DNA from: Acinetobacter sp. Marseille-Q1618
Lineage (GTDB): Bacteria > Pseudomonadota > Gammaproteobacteria > Pseudomonadales > Moraxellaceae
Direction: 5' to 3'
DNA length: 64,000 nucleotides
Assembly: GCF_902809855.1 (NCBI RefSeq)
Contig: NZ_CADDWJ010000004.1
Coordinates: 1-64,000 of the forward strand
Part shown: one piece after another, positions 26,680-36,952 of the stretch
Layout of the letters: every line of letters starts with the position of its first letter
How positions within the stretch are numbered: position 1 is the first letter of the stretch
Position numbers and translations under genes: made by a program
The notes under the pieces: generated by a model
Database searches by the model: none
What the model was told of the DNA's origin: nothing
The model's input: only the letters and a program-made list of their open reading frames with translations

Positions 26680-28038
26680 ATGAGCCAGTTATTTGCAAGT
26701 TTGTTTTATCAAGCTGATGTCACTCAGATTTTTAGTGATCAGGCATTGATTCAATACATGATTAAGGCAGAAGTTGCTTTGGCACAGGCGGAAGCTGATG
26801 TTGGTGTCATTCCGCAAAGTGCCGCAAGCATTATTGCCCAAGTTGCTGAAGAGCAAGGCATACATGCGATTGATTTTGAAAGCTTGGCAACAGCAACTGC
26901 ATTGGCTGGCAATATTGCAATTCCTTTTGTAAAGCAATTTACTGCTGCTGTAAAAAATGTCGATGAAGAAGCTTCTCGTTATGTACACTGGGGTGCAACC
27001 AGTCAAGATATCATTGATACTGCGACAATTTTACAAGCAAAAGATGCTTTATCTATCATTCAAATACAATTACAAAGTGCTCACGATGTTGCGGTTCATT
27101 TAGCAGAACAGTATCGCGATCAGGTCATGATTGGGCGTACATGGTTACAGCAAGGACTACCGATTACGTTAGGGCATAAAGCTGCACGTTGGGCGAGTAG
27201 TTTTCAGCGTGATTTAGAACGTTTAGAGCAAATAAAGTCTCGAGTACTCACTGTTCAATTGGGTGGTGCGGTTGGCTCTTTAGCATCTATTTTAGATCAA
27301 GGTTCGGCAGTTGTTGAGGCTTATGCACAACGACTTGATTTGTCTAAACCTGATTGCACTTGGCATGGTGAACGTGATCGTATATTGGATATTGCCCATT
27401 TTTTAGCAGTTGTTACAGGTAATACTGGAAAAATGGCACGTGATTGGTCACTCATGATGCAAACAGAAATTGCAGAAGTGTTTGAACCGACAGCTAAAGG
27501 ACGTGGTGGCTCATCAACAATGCCACACAAGCGTAACCCAGTCGCGGCTGCATCCATTTTGGCAGCAGCAAATCGAGTACCTGCCTTAATGTCGAGTATG
27601 TACCAAAGTATGGTTCAGGAACATGAACGTAGCTTAGGTGCATGGCATGCAGAATGGCTTGCACTACCTGAAATTTTTCAGCTTTGTGCAGGTGCATTGC
27701 AGCGCACACATGAAGTATTACAAGGCTTAGAAGTTAATTCTGAAAATATGCAGCGTAATATTGAATGTACACAAGGTTTGATTATGGCGGAAGCGGTTAC
27801 GATGGCTTTAGCCCCTAAAATGGGACGTCTAAATGCACATCATTTGGTCGAAGCTGCATGTAAAAAAGCGGTTGCTGAGAAATGTCATTTACAAGAGGTT
27901 GTGGCTGAAATTGCAGAGGTTCAGCAGTACTTTAATGCTGAACAATTGCAACAGATATTTAAACCTGAGTCTTATTTGGGAAATATTCAAGATCAAATCG
28001 AAGCTGTGCTGAAGCATGCCAAAGGAGAGGCAAAGTGA
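26680..28038 (+). CDS. pcaB: 3-carboxy-cis,cis-muconate cycloisomerase
   Basis: A 452-residue member of the fumarase/aspartase superfamily with the signature GGSSTMPHKRNP near residue 270 and HWGATSQDIIDTA near 102. It lactonises 3-carboxymuconate, the product of the dioxygenase PcaHG, to 4-carboxymuconolactone. It sits in the Acinetobacter order pcaF-pcaB-pcaD and its stop overlaps the start of pcaD by one base. All expected motifs are present. Confidence 0.92.
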   Translation: MSQLFASLFYQADVTQIFSDQALIQYMIKAEVALAQAEADVGVIPQSAASIIAQVAEEQGIHAIDFESLATATALAGNIAIPFVKQFTAAVKNVDEEASRYVHWGATSQDIIDTATILQAKDALSIIQIQLQSAHDVAVHLAEQYRDQVMIGRTWLQQGLPITLGHKAARWASSFQRDLERLEQIKSRVLTVQLGGAVGSLASILDQGSAVVEAYAQRLDLSKPDCTWHGERDRILDIAHFLAVVTGNTGKMARDWSLMMQTEIAEVFEPTAKGRGGSSTMPHKRNPVAAASILAAANRVPALMSSMYQSMVQEHERSLGAWHAEWLALPEIFQLCAGALQRTHEVLQGLEVNSENMQRNIECTQGLIMAEAVTMALAPKMGRLNAHHLVEAACKKAVAEKCHLQEVVAEIAEVQQYFNAEQLQQIFKPESYLGNIQDQIEAVLKHAKGEAK

Positions 28039-28814
28039 TGAACAAGATTATTAATCGACAAGGAAAGGCTTTAGCAATTCAAGTTGATGGTTTAGATCAT
28101 GCACCTGTGATTATTTTTTCGAACTCTTTAGGGACTGATCATCACATGTGGGATGAGCAAGCTGCTTATTTTAAAGAAAATTACAAAGTCGTTCGTTACG
28201 ATACACGCGGTCATGGTCAAAGTGATGTAATTGAAAACTCTACTTTGGCAAATCTTGGCGAAGATGTACTGGATATTTTAGATGCCTTAAATATTGCAAA
28301 AGCACATTTTTGTGGCATCTCGATGGGGGGTATTACAGGTTTATGGCTTGGGATCAATGCTGCAGATCGTTTTGAAAGTATTACTGTGGCAAATTCTGCT
28401 GCCAAAATTGGACAGACAGAAGCATGGCTTACACGTGCAGACCAAGTCGAAAAACATGGCTTAGCTGATTTAGTTAAAACCACTCATACCCGTTGGTTCA
28501 GTAACCAATTCGATTATCAACATGATGCATTAGCGCAACGCACGATCCAAAGTTTGGCAGCAACATCCACCCAAGGTTATGCAGAGTCCTGTCGTGCATT
28601 GGCTTATGCCGATATGCGTGATGATTTAAGCCAAATAAGTACAGCGATGCTTGTCATATGTGGTGAAAAAGACCCAGTGACCACGATTCAAGATGGAGTG
28701 TTGATCCATTCACAAGTACAAAATGGACAATTGGCAACGATAGATGCATCACATTTATCGAATATTGAATGCCCGGAAGAATTTAGCCAGATATTTACCA
28801 AATTCATTTCGTAA
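28038..28814 (+). CDS. pcaD: 3-oxoadipate enol-lactonase
   Basis: An alpha/beta hydrolase of 258 residues from the ATG at 28038; a GTG three bases earlier is in frame. AAAGGAGAGG lies upstream at 28020-28029. The nucleophile Ser95 is in the elbow GISMGG, the acid Asp is in CGEKDPVT, and the His is in DASHLSN near the end. It hydrolyses 3-oxoadipate enol-lactone to 3-oxoadipate. It stands between pcaB and the transporter pcaK. Confidence 0.92.
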   Translation: MNKIINRQGKALAIQVDGLDHAPVIIFSNSLGTDHHMWDEQAAYFKENYKVVRYDTRGHGQSDVIENSTLANLGEDVLDILDALNIAKAHFCGISMGGITGLWLGINAADRFESITVANSAAKIGQTEAWLTRADQVEKHGLADLVKTTHTRWFSNQFDYQHDALAQRTIQSLAATSTQGYAESCRALAYADMRDDLSQISTAMLVICGEKDPVTTIQDGVLIHSQVQNGQLATIDASHLSNIECPEEFSQIFTKFIS

Positions 28815-28859
28815 TTTCAAAAATAAAACTTAAATGGATTTAGCCTAAAGGAGATAGAC

Positions 28860-30215
28860 GTGGCATCTCAGGAGAATACTGTCCTTAAAAAAGGGATAGA
28901 TGCCCAAGCATTAATCAATAATGCACCCGTTTCTAAGTATCAATGGATGATCGCAATTGTTTGTTTTCTGATTGTTTTTGTGGATGGTATAGATACTGCT
29001 GCAATGGGGTTTATTGCACCAGCATTGGCACAAGATTGGGGGCTTGCAAAGTCTGAACTTGGACCTGTAATGAGTGCTGCTCTAGGCGGTATGATTTTCG
29101 GAGCATTATTTTCAGGACCTTTTGCGGATCGCTTTGGACGTAAGATCGTCCTGAGTATTTCTATGCTTGTTTTTGGTGGTTTTACTTTAGCTTGCGCATA
29201 TTCAACAACTCTAGATCAGTTAGTGCTCTTTCGTTTTCTCACAGGAATTGGTTTAGGCGCAGCGATGCCAAATGCCACAACCTTATTTTCAGAATATTGT
29301 CCTGCCCGCATTCGCTCATTACTTGTGACTTGTATGTTTTGTGGCTACAACCTAGGAATGGCAGTCGGTGGTTTTCTAAGTAGTTGGCTTATACCAGCAT
29401 TTGGATGGCATAGCCTATTTTTAGTGGGCGGTTGGGCACCACTTATTTTAATGGTGATGGTCGTATTTTGGTTGCCTGAATCTTATCGTTATCTAATTGT
29501 GAAAGGTGATATCACAGGAAAAGTCAAAAAGATTTTAAGCAAAATTGCGCCTGCTCAAGTCGCAAATGCTACTGAGTTTCATGTCCCTGAAGAAAAAAAT
29601 GAAACTGCAAATAAAAAATTAGTAATCGGGATGCTCTTTTCAAAATCTTATGCCAAAGGCACAGTTTTGCTTTGGTTTACCTACTTTATGGGTTTAGTGA
29701 TTATCTACTTGCTAACCAGTTGGTTACCAACATTAATGCGTGAAACTGGTGCAAGTATGGAACGTGCTGCGTTTATTGGCGGGCTTTTCCAATTTGGTGG
29801 GGTACTCAGTGCATTATTTATCGGTTGGGCAATGGATAAATTCAATCCAAACCGTGTGATTGCAGCTTTCTATTTTATGGCGGGTGTATTTGCTTTCATC
29901 GTGGGGCAGAGCCTAAACAATCCTATTCTGGTCGCTATCGTTATTTTGTGTGCAGGTATGGCAGCTAATGGTGCTCAAACAGCTATGCCAGTACTCAGCG
30001 CACGTTTTTATCCAACTCAATGTCGCGCAACAGGTGTTGCGTGGATGTCAGGTATTGGACGTTTTGGTGCTGTATTTGGTGCTTGGATCGGTGCAGTTTT
30101 ACTTGGTAACCAATGGTCGTTCACAGCAGTTTTATCTTTATTACTTATTCCAGCCACTGCTGCGGCATTGGCAATATTAATTAAATCATTTGTTGCACAT
30201 ACAGATGCAACTTAA
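28860..30215 (+). CDS. pcaK: PcaK, 4-hydroxybenzoate/protocatechuate MFS transporter
   Basis: A 451-residue protein with 12 predicted helices, starting at GTG with AAAGGAG 7 bases upstream. DGIDTAAMGF in helix 1, GPFADRFGRK in the loop between helices 2 and 3, and RFLTGIGLGAAMPNA in helix 4 are AAHS-family marks. Its place between pcaD and pcaC is that of PcaK in A. baylyi, a proton symporter for protocatechuate and 4-hydroxybenzoate. Confidence 0.9.
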   Translation: MASQENTVLKKGIDAQALINNAPVSKYQWMIAIVCFLIVFVDGIDTAAMGFIAPALAQDWGLAKSELGPVMSAALGGMIFGALFSGPFADRFGRKIVLSISMLVFGGFTLACAYSTTLDQLVLFRFLTGIGLGAAMPNATTLFSEYCPARIRSLLVTCMFCGYNLGMAVGGFLSSWLIPAFGWHSLFLVGGWAPLILMVMVVFWLPESYRYLIVKGDITGKVKKILSKIAPAQVANATEFHVPEEKNETANKKLVIGMLFSKSYAKGTVLLWFTYFMGLVIIYLLTSWLPTLMRETGASMERAAFIGGLFQFGGVLSALFIGWAMDKFNPNRVIAAFYFMAGVFAFIVGQSLNNPILVAIVILCAGMAANGAQTAMPVLSARFYPTQCRATGVAWMSGIGRFGAVFGAWIGAVLLGNQWSFTAVLSLLLIPATAAALAILIKSFVAHTDAT

Positions 30216-30225
30216 GAGGTGTTTT

Positions 30226-31375
<1,150 letters not shown>

Positions 31376-31395
31376 TAATAAAGGGAGTAAATGCT

Positions 31396-32025
31396 ATGAA
31401 CGGTTGGAATTTCCAAGAATTACATGAAACCCCATCGCAAACAGGTGGTCCATATGTGCATATTGGTTTATTGCCAAAACAAGCAGGGATCGAAACTTTT
31501 GACTACAACTTTAATAACGACTTGCTAAAAAATAATCCTGAAGGGCAACATATTCGTCTTGAAGGGCAAGTTTTTGACGGTCTTGGACTGCCATTACGTG
31601 ATGTTTTATTGGAAATATGGCAAGCAGATGCCAATGGTGTCTATCCAAGTGATGCTGATTTTCAGGAAAAGCAGGAAGATGAAAATTTTCAAGGATGGGG
31701 ACGTGCAGGTGCTGATTTTAAAACAGGAATTTGGCATTTTAATACTATAAAACCAGGCGCAGTTCCGGGGCGTAAAGGTTCAACCCAAGCACCGCATATT
31801 AACCTGATTATTTTCGCACGAGGTATTAACTTAGGCTTGAATACTCGTGTTTATTTTGAAGATGAAGCCGAAGCGAATGCCAAAGACCCAATTTTAAATG
31901 GAATCGAATGGGTACCACGTCGTCAAACCTTAATCGCTAAACGTAGCGAAGAAAACGGTGAAATTGTGTATCGCTTTGATATTTATATTCAAGGTGACAA
32001 AGAAACAGTTTTCTTTGATATTTAA
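31396..32025 (+). CDS. pcaG: Protocatechuate 3,4-dioxygenase alpha subunit
   Basis: A 209-residue alpha subunit, matching the usual length. It shares the dioxygenase fold with PcaH (EIWQADANGVYPS, FNTIKPGAVPGRKGSTQAPH) but lacks the full set of metal ligands, as expected for this subunit. GGGAG precedes the ATG. It is the last pca gene. In A. baylyi quiB follows, but here the next gene is a porin. Confidence 0.93.
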   Translation: MNGWNFQELHETPSQTGGPYVHIGLLPKQAGIETFDYNFNNDLLKNNPEGQHIRLEGQVFDGLGLPLRDVLLEIWQADANGVYPSDADFQEKQEDENFQGWGRAGADFKTGIWHFNTIKPGAVPGRKGSTQAPHINLIIFARGINLGLNTRVYFEDEAEANAKDPILNGIEWVPRRQTLIAKRSEENGEIVYRFDIYIQGDKETVFFDI

Positions 32026-32065
32026 TGTGAATTTTACGAATTTTATCCAGTTCAATAGAGGTGTA

Positions 32066-32091
32066 ATAGACAGCGTATTTACGTTGTCTAT
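32066..32091 (+). terminator. Hairpin downstream of pcaG
   Basis: ATAGACAGCG and CGTTGTCTAT form a 10-bp stem with one G-T pair around a 6-base loop. Only a weak T-rich stretch follows. The rest of the 273-base gap to the porin is AT-rich, without a gene, and may carry the porin promoter. Confidence 0.5.
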
Positions 32092-32298
32092 CCCTATGTT
32101 TGAGTCAAATAAATGGAATATTTTTCTGTAGAACGTATCTTAAAATTTGCAATTTAAACATTCTAAAATTTAAAACGCATGAAAATATTAATGTTAAATC
32201 GGGTACTTAAATATTCGGTTAAGGGGTTTTTCACGCTTAAAAATCCATAAATATTAAATTATTCATGAAATCATCACACGATGCTTAAGGAAAAGCAG

Positions 32299-33648
32299 AT
32301 GAAACTTAGTTCAATTAATAAACTCACAATCTTAAGCTTAGGCTTATCTTTATCTCAATTGTCATTGGCAAATACACCTTTGTCACAAGGCCGACAATGG
32401 CTATTAGGCGATTGGAATGGTGAGCGCCAAAGTTTAGAAGAAAAAGGTTATAAATTTAACCTTGGCTTTCAAAGTGAAAGTGCAACCAATCTCGATGGTG
32501 GTTATAACGATGATCGAGAAATGTTACATGCCTATCAACTGACTTTAGCTTCACTATTTGATTTCGAAAAAATTGCAGGTTGGAAAAATACACAAGCCAG
32601 TGTCATGATCACCAAACGTGATGGGCAGGGCTTATCCGCAGAGAGAATCTCTGATCCACGTGCTGCACAATTTAGTAATGTGCAAGAAATCTATGGTCGT
32701 GGTCAATCTTGGCGTTTAACACAAGCTTGGATCAAGTCTGGTTTTTTAGAAAATACTTTGCAATTTAAAATTGGGCGAATGGGCTTATCCGAAGATTTCA
32801 ATGCATCACATTGCGAGTTCCAAAACTTGATGTTATGTGGCGGACAGCTAGGTAAAACGGTAGGAAATATTTGGTATAACGGACCTGTGTCACAGTGGGG
32901 GACCAATATGAGATATCAATTCTTACCAGAATGGTCTATAGCAGCAGGGATTTATGAAATGAATCCTGAAAATACCTTTGAAGATCGTGGTTTTAACTTA
33001 GGAATAGATGATGCCGAAGGGGGATTGATTCCTGTTGAGCTAGTATGGAAACCTAAGCTGGCGATGTTTAATGGTTTGGCAGGTGAATATAAAGTAGGTG
33101 CATTTTATGCAACTGCTGATGCGACAGATGTAAAAAGTAATCCGCAAGGACAGATCGCAGTTGCTGCCGCTGACCGTAAAATTCATCATTATAAACAAAG
33201 TGTTTGGTTAAATGCACAACAACAACTGACTGCACATGAAAATGACAGCAAACGTGGTTTATATGCATCGGCAAACTTTACATGGAATGACAAAGCCACA
33301 ACTACGGTTGAATCATCTCAACAGTTAGCATTTTGGTACAAAGGCATAGGTGATGCCAGACCAAATGATAGTATCGGTTTAGGCTTTGCACGTTTTGATG
33401 TCAATGATCGTGTTCGAGATCGCCAACAGTATAATAATGATTTAAATAATTTTACTGCTGTAGATTATAGTAATCCAATGTATAACCCGATTCAAAATGA
33501 TGAATTAAATATTGAACTTAACTATAGTTTCAACTGGTCCCCAGCGATTATGTTACGCCCAAATCTTCAATATGTTCATCAAGCAGGCGGTGTTAAACAA
33601 GTGGATGATGCTTGGGTATTCGGTTTGACTACACGTTTTAATTTCTAA
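32299..33648 (+). CDS. OprB-like outer-membrane porin, QuiX-like by position
   Basis: A 449-residue protein from the ATG at 32299 behind AAGGAAAAG. It has a signal peptide (about residues 1-25, cleaved near SLANT), then an OprB-family barrel: GRQWLLGDWNGERQSLEEKG at the mature N-terminus and a C-terminal strand ending in Phe (FGLTTRFNF). OprB relatives carry sugars or small polar acids. In A. baylyi the porin gene quiX lies in the same direction after pcaG and quiBC, so this may be its counterpart. A bidirectional terminator follows. Confidence 0.8.
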   Translation: MKLSSINKLTILSLGLSLSQLSLANTPLSQGRQWLLGDWNGERQSLEEKGYKFNLGFQSESATNLDGGYNDDREMLHAYQLTLASLFDFEKIAGWKNTQASVMITKRDGQGLSAERISDPRAAQFSNVQEIYGRGQSWRLTQAWIKSGFLENTLQFKIGRMGLSEDFNASHCEFQNLMLCGGQLGKTVGNIWYNGPVSQWGTNMRYQFLPEWSIAAGIYEMNPENTFEDRGFNLGIDDAEGGLIPVELVWKPKLAMFNGLAGEYKVGAFYATADATDVKSNPQGQIAVAAADRKIHHYKQSVWLNAQQQLTAHENDSKRGLYASANFTWNDKATTTVESSQQLAFWYKGIGDARPNDSIGLGFARFDVNDRVRDRQQYNNDLNNFTAVDYSNPMYNPIQNDELNIELNYSFNWSPAIMLRPNLQYVHQAGGVKQVDDAWVFGLTTRFNF

Positions 33649-33667
33649 TATTTTTCGGATTTTAAAT

Positions 33668-33711
33668 AAAAGCGATCTGATTCATTTTATTGAATATAGA
33701 TCGCTTTTTAT
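33668..33711. terminator. Bidirectional terminator between the porin and IclR genes
   Basis: AAAAGCGATCT and AGATCGCTTTT pair around a 20-base loop, with T-runs on both strands. It serves the convergent porin gene and the regulator ending at 33741. Confidence 0.75.
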
Positions 33712-33740
33712 TGCTGACATTAAAAATGTCTAACCTACTG

Positions 33741-34511
33741 TTAGCGATGTGCCAAATGAATAATTTGACCAATTTTATCAGCGGTTTCTAACAAAGCAGG
33801 AGCAAGTTCTTCGACACGTTGTTCATTTAAGCGTACAGAAGGTCCTGCAATACTGACTGTGCCAAAAGGAATGCCAGTATGAGGATTGACAATAACTTTA
33901 GCCATCGCTGTCATACCTAGTTCATAGGTATCCTGAATTAAGCCATATCCTCGATCTTTAGAGGCTTGAACCAAAACTTTAAGTTCATCTAAGTTTTTGG
34001 GTGTATTAGGGCCAAATAATTTTGCTTTTTCAAAACCTTCACGTTCCACAAGGCGTAAAAAATCTGATTTGTTTAGGGCTGAAAGATAGCTTAAGCCGCA
34101 AGAAGAAGCAGGTAAATAAGCAACATTTCCTGAGTCAGGATCATACTTTAAACCTGATTTTGAACCTTGGGCTTTGGCGATCCAAATAATATTTTCATTT
34201 TCAATCATTCCCAAACGAACAAGTTCGGCTGATTCTTCAGCCAGTTGATTTAAAAAGGGCTGAAAAGTCTCAGTAATTGAACGTGAAGACAAATACGTTA
34301 GCCCCATCGAAGCTATTTTTAGGGTTAATTTATAATGTTGGGTCAGTTCATCCTGATAGATATACCCCATGTCTTTCATAGACGTTAATAAACGATGCAT
34401 CGCTGACTTTGGAATATCTAAATCAGTTGAAAGTTGGCTTAAAGCGCATCCATTTACATTTTTTAATAAGGCTTCCAGCACAGTCAAAGTGCGATCATTG
34501 TTACTCAGCAT
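33741..34511 (-). CDS. IclR-family regulator of the second catabolic cluster
   Basis: A 256-residue IclR protein of a different branch from PcaU and PobR. The winged helix is at about residues 18-45 (ALSQLSTDLDIPKSAMHRLL), with the effector domain behind it (ELGMTAMAKVIVNPHTG, PFGTVSIAGPSVRL). It is divergent from the MFS gene at 34742. The palindrome at 34543, just upstream of its start, recurs at 45208, so both sites may be bound by this protein. It may sense the substrate or an intermediate of the flavoprotein pathway. Confidence 0.85.
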   Translation of the reverse strand: MLSNNDRTLTVLEALLKNVNGCALSQLSTDLDIPKSAMHRLLTSMKDMGYIYQDELTQHYKLTLKIASMGLTYLSSRSITETFQPFLNQLAEESAELVRLGMIENENIIWIAKAQGSKSGLKYDPDSGNVAYLPASSCGLSYLSALNKSDFLRLVEREGFEKAKLFGPNTPKNLDELKVLVQASKDRGYGLIQDTYELGMTAMAKVIVNPHTGIPFGTVSIAGPSVRLNEQRVEELAPALLETADKIGQIIHLAHR

Positions 34512-34542
34512 AAAAAATCCAAATTAATTACTAATAATTTTC

Positions 34543-34557
34543 TGGAACAGTGTTCCA
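34543..34557. promoter_or_regulatory. Palindromic operator TGGAACAGTGTTCCA, copy 1
   Basis: A 15-base palindrome, exact apart from its centre, in the gap between the IclR gene and the divergent MFS operon. An identical copy stands at 45208-45222. The position close to the regulator start suggests autoregulation and control of the divergent operon. Confidence 0.7.
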
Positions 34558-34741
34558 AAAATCTAAAAAACAGATTATATTACATCTTCGATTCTATCCT
34601 AAATGATTTTGAGATAAATCAGATGATTCAAAATGAAAAATTTAGAACGATATTGTTCATGTAATTTTTGAATCGAATTTAAATCTTAATTTATGCATGG
34701 AAAAGCATAAAAATATTGGTGAGCGCTAAGGGAGCAAGTGT

Positions 34742-36097
34742 ATGCCTCAACAGGTAGATTTAAGAGAATTTCTAGATGAAAATAGAATTTCTCCCTTACA
34801 AAAATTTATTATTTTTATTTGTTTAATGATTGTTGTCGTTGACGGTATTGATATTTCGATTATGGGCTTTGTTGCACCCGTCATTAAAAGTGAATGGGGC
34901 ATTAGTACAACCGCTTTAGCACCTGTGATGAGTGCCGCGTTAGTAGGCTTAGCCTTAGGTGCTGTAATTTCAGGACCACTTGCAGACAAATTTGGTCGTA
35001 AAAAACTATTGATTGTAAATCTCCTTGGATTTGGCTTTTTTACGTTGATCGCCGCTGTATCAACCAATGTAAATGAGTTGATGATCTTTCGTTTTATTGC
35101 AGGTTTATTTATGGGTGGCGTGATGCCACAGGCTGTGACGCTTACGACTGACTACTCGCCTATGCGTGTTAATGCCCGAATGGTTACTCTAATTTTAAGT
35201 GGTTTTACGTTTGGTGCAGCGCTCGGTGGATTTTTGGCAGCATGGGTGATTCCACATTATAACTGGCATGCCATGATGATTATTGGTGGAATATTACCTT
35301 TAATTTTAGCTGTGGTCGTTGCGATAAAATTGCCTGAATCGATTGGATTTAAAGTTTTAAAGCAACATCCTAAAGTTGAAATTGATGCGATTATTCATAA
35401 AATTGCACCAAATTTTGATACCAGTGATAAAGTTTTTGTGTTACCTCAGCCTAAAACCAAATCGGTTGATAACCCAGTCAAAACCATTTTAAGTCCATTT
35501 TATTTTTTAGGTAGTTTCTTGTTGTGGTGGACCTATGCTTCAGGCTTATTTGTTGTGTATCTATTGGGCAGTTGGTTGCCGATGATGTCACACGAATTTG
35601 GTTTTAGCATTAGTGAAGCTTCTATTATTACTGCAATTTATCAACTCGGTGGACCACTTGGGTGTTATGCATGTGGTTATTTGATGGATAAAATTAATCC
35701 ACATATCGGTTTAGTGATGTGTTTCTTGATCGCCATTGGTTTCATGTTATTTGTTGGTGAAGTTGGACATAATTTCTATTTATACAGCACGATGTGTTTC
35801 TTCATTGGAATGTGGATGAATGGTGCAAACTCAGGCATTAATGGCTTATCCAGTGCATTTTATCCAGTCTTTGCACGTGCTACAGGTAATAGTTGGATGC
35901 ATGGTATTGGCCGCTTAGGTGCAGTAGCAAGTGCTTTTGCGGGTGCTTATTTCCTCAACCAAGGTTGGGCAGCAAGCAAAATATTTATAGTGCTCTGTAT
36001 TCCTACAGCAGGGATGGTCATTGCTTTATTACTAATGAAGATTATTTATTCTCCTCAACGTATGCAACAGCGTAATTTAGATAGCGCTAAAGTTTGA
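34742..36097 (+). CDS. MFS transporter, aromatic acid:H+ symporter type
   Basis: A 451-residue protein with 12 predicted helices. AAHS marks are DGIDISIMGF in helix 1, GPLADKFGRK in the loop between helices 2 and 3, and RFIAGLFMGGVMPQA in helix 4. It is the first gene of an operon with an AroE-like dehydrogenase, a TIM-barrel isomerase and two KstD-like flavoproteins, so it probably imports a hydroaromatic acid such as a quinate- or shikimate-like compound. GGGAGCAAG lies just upstream of the ATG. Confidence 0.85.
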   Translation: MPQQVDLREFLDENRISPLQKFIIFICLMIVVVDGIDISIMGFVAPVIKSEWGISTTALAPVMSAALVGLALGAVISGPLADKFGRKKLLIVNLLGFGFFTLIAAVSTNVNELMIFRFIAGLFMGGVMPQAVTLTTDYSPMRVNARMVTLILSGFTFGAALGGFLAAWVIPHYNWHAMMIIGGILPLILAVVVAIKLPESIGFKVLKQHPKVEIDAIIHKIAPNFDTSDKVFVLPQPKTKSVDNPVKTILSPFYFLGSFLLWWTYASGLFVVYLLGSWLPMMSHEFGFSISEASIITAIYQLGGPLGCYACGYLMDKINPHIGLVMCFLIAIGFMLFVGEVGHNFYLYSTMCFFIGMWMNGANSGINGLSSAFYPVFARATGNSWMHGIGRLGAVASAFAGAYFLNQGWAASKIFIVLCIPTAGMVIALLLMKIIYSPQRMQQRNLDSAKV

Positions 36098-36136
36098 TTC
36101 AAATTTAACCCACTAATTTTTAAAGGATATTGAATT

Positions 36137-36952
36137 ATGAGTATTCAATTGAACGGATCAACTCGTCTTTATTTTGTGGTTGGACATCCAATTAAACAAG
36201 TGAAATCACCCGAAGGTGTGACATTGGAACTGATTGGCAAAGGTTTAAATGCCATTGTGCCACCTGCAGATGTGCACCCAAACCATTTCCCAGCGTTTAT
36301 TGAAAACACCAAAAACATGCTGAATACCGATGGTTTGATTGTGACCGTACCACACAAAATCATAGCGTTGCAGTGTTGTGACCAAGTCACTGAACGTGCC
36401 AAATTTATAGGCGCAGTCAATACCATTCGCCGTTGTGATGCAGGTTGGGAAGGTGACATGCTGGATGGTACAGGCATGGTACAGGCGATTAAATTAAAAA
36501 ATATTCAATTGGAAAATAAACGTGCCATTTTGGCAGGGGCTGGCGGTGCAGGCAAAGCAATTGCCTATGAACTTTTGCTTGCAGGTGTGTCAGAACTTGC
36601 GATTTTCGATGTAGATGTGACACGTCAACAACAGCTAGTGGAACATTTAAATACCTTGGGTAAAGGCAAAGTACTTACGCATGATAATGACCCTACAGGC
36701 TTTGATGTCATCGTAAATGCAACCCCTATGGGGATGAATGGTGATCCATCTGCAGCATTCCAGCTCGATAAATTAAGCGCTGAAATGTCCGTTGCTGATG
36801 TAGTAACAAGCCCTGAAAAAACACCATTTGTGTCTAAAGCATTGGAACTGGGGTGTACTGCAGTCAAAGGCACTGACATGTTTGTGCAAGTACGTGATCT
36901 GATGGTGAATTTTCTACTTGAGCATCAAGGGGAAAACGACAATGCTGCATGA
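36137..36952 (+). CDS. AroE-like (shikimate/quinate dehydrogenase family) protein
   Basis: A 271-residue AroE-family protein. The catalytic Lys74 (VTVPHK) and Asp110 (MLDGTG) are present, as are the dinucleotide loop GAGGAGKA (134-141) and NATPMGM. Two changes stand out. The substrate-binding pair Ser-x-Ser of GNPIxHSxSP reads Val22-x-Ser24 (GHPIKQVKSP). The NADP-binding NRT motif is replaced by acidic FDVDVTR, which points to NAD. These suit a catabolic dehydrogenase of the QsuD/YdiB kind with an altered substrate rather than biosynthetic AroE. It overlaps the next gene by 11 bases. Confidence 0.8.
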   Translation: MSIQLNGSTRLYFVVGHPIKQVKSPEGVTLELIGKGLNAIVPPADVHPNHFPAFIENTKNMLNTDGLIVTVPHKIIALQCCDQVTERAKFIGAVNTIRRCDAGWEGDMLDGTGMVQAIKLKNIQLENKRAILAGAGGAGKAIAYELLLAGVSELAIFDVDVTRQQQLVEHLNTLGKGKVLTHDNDPTGFDVIVNATPMGMNGDPSAAFQLDKLSAEMSVADVVTSPEKTPFVSKALELGCTAVKGTDMFVQVRDLMVNFLLEHQGENDNAA

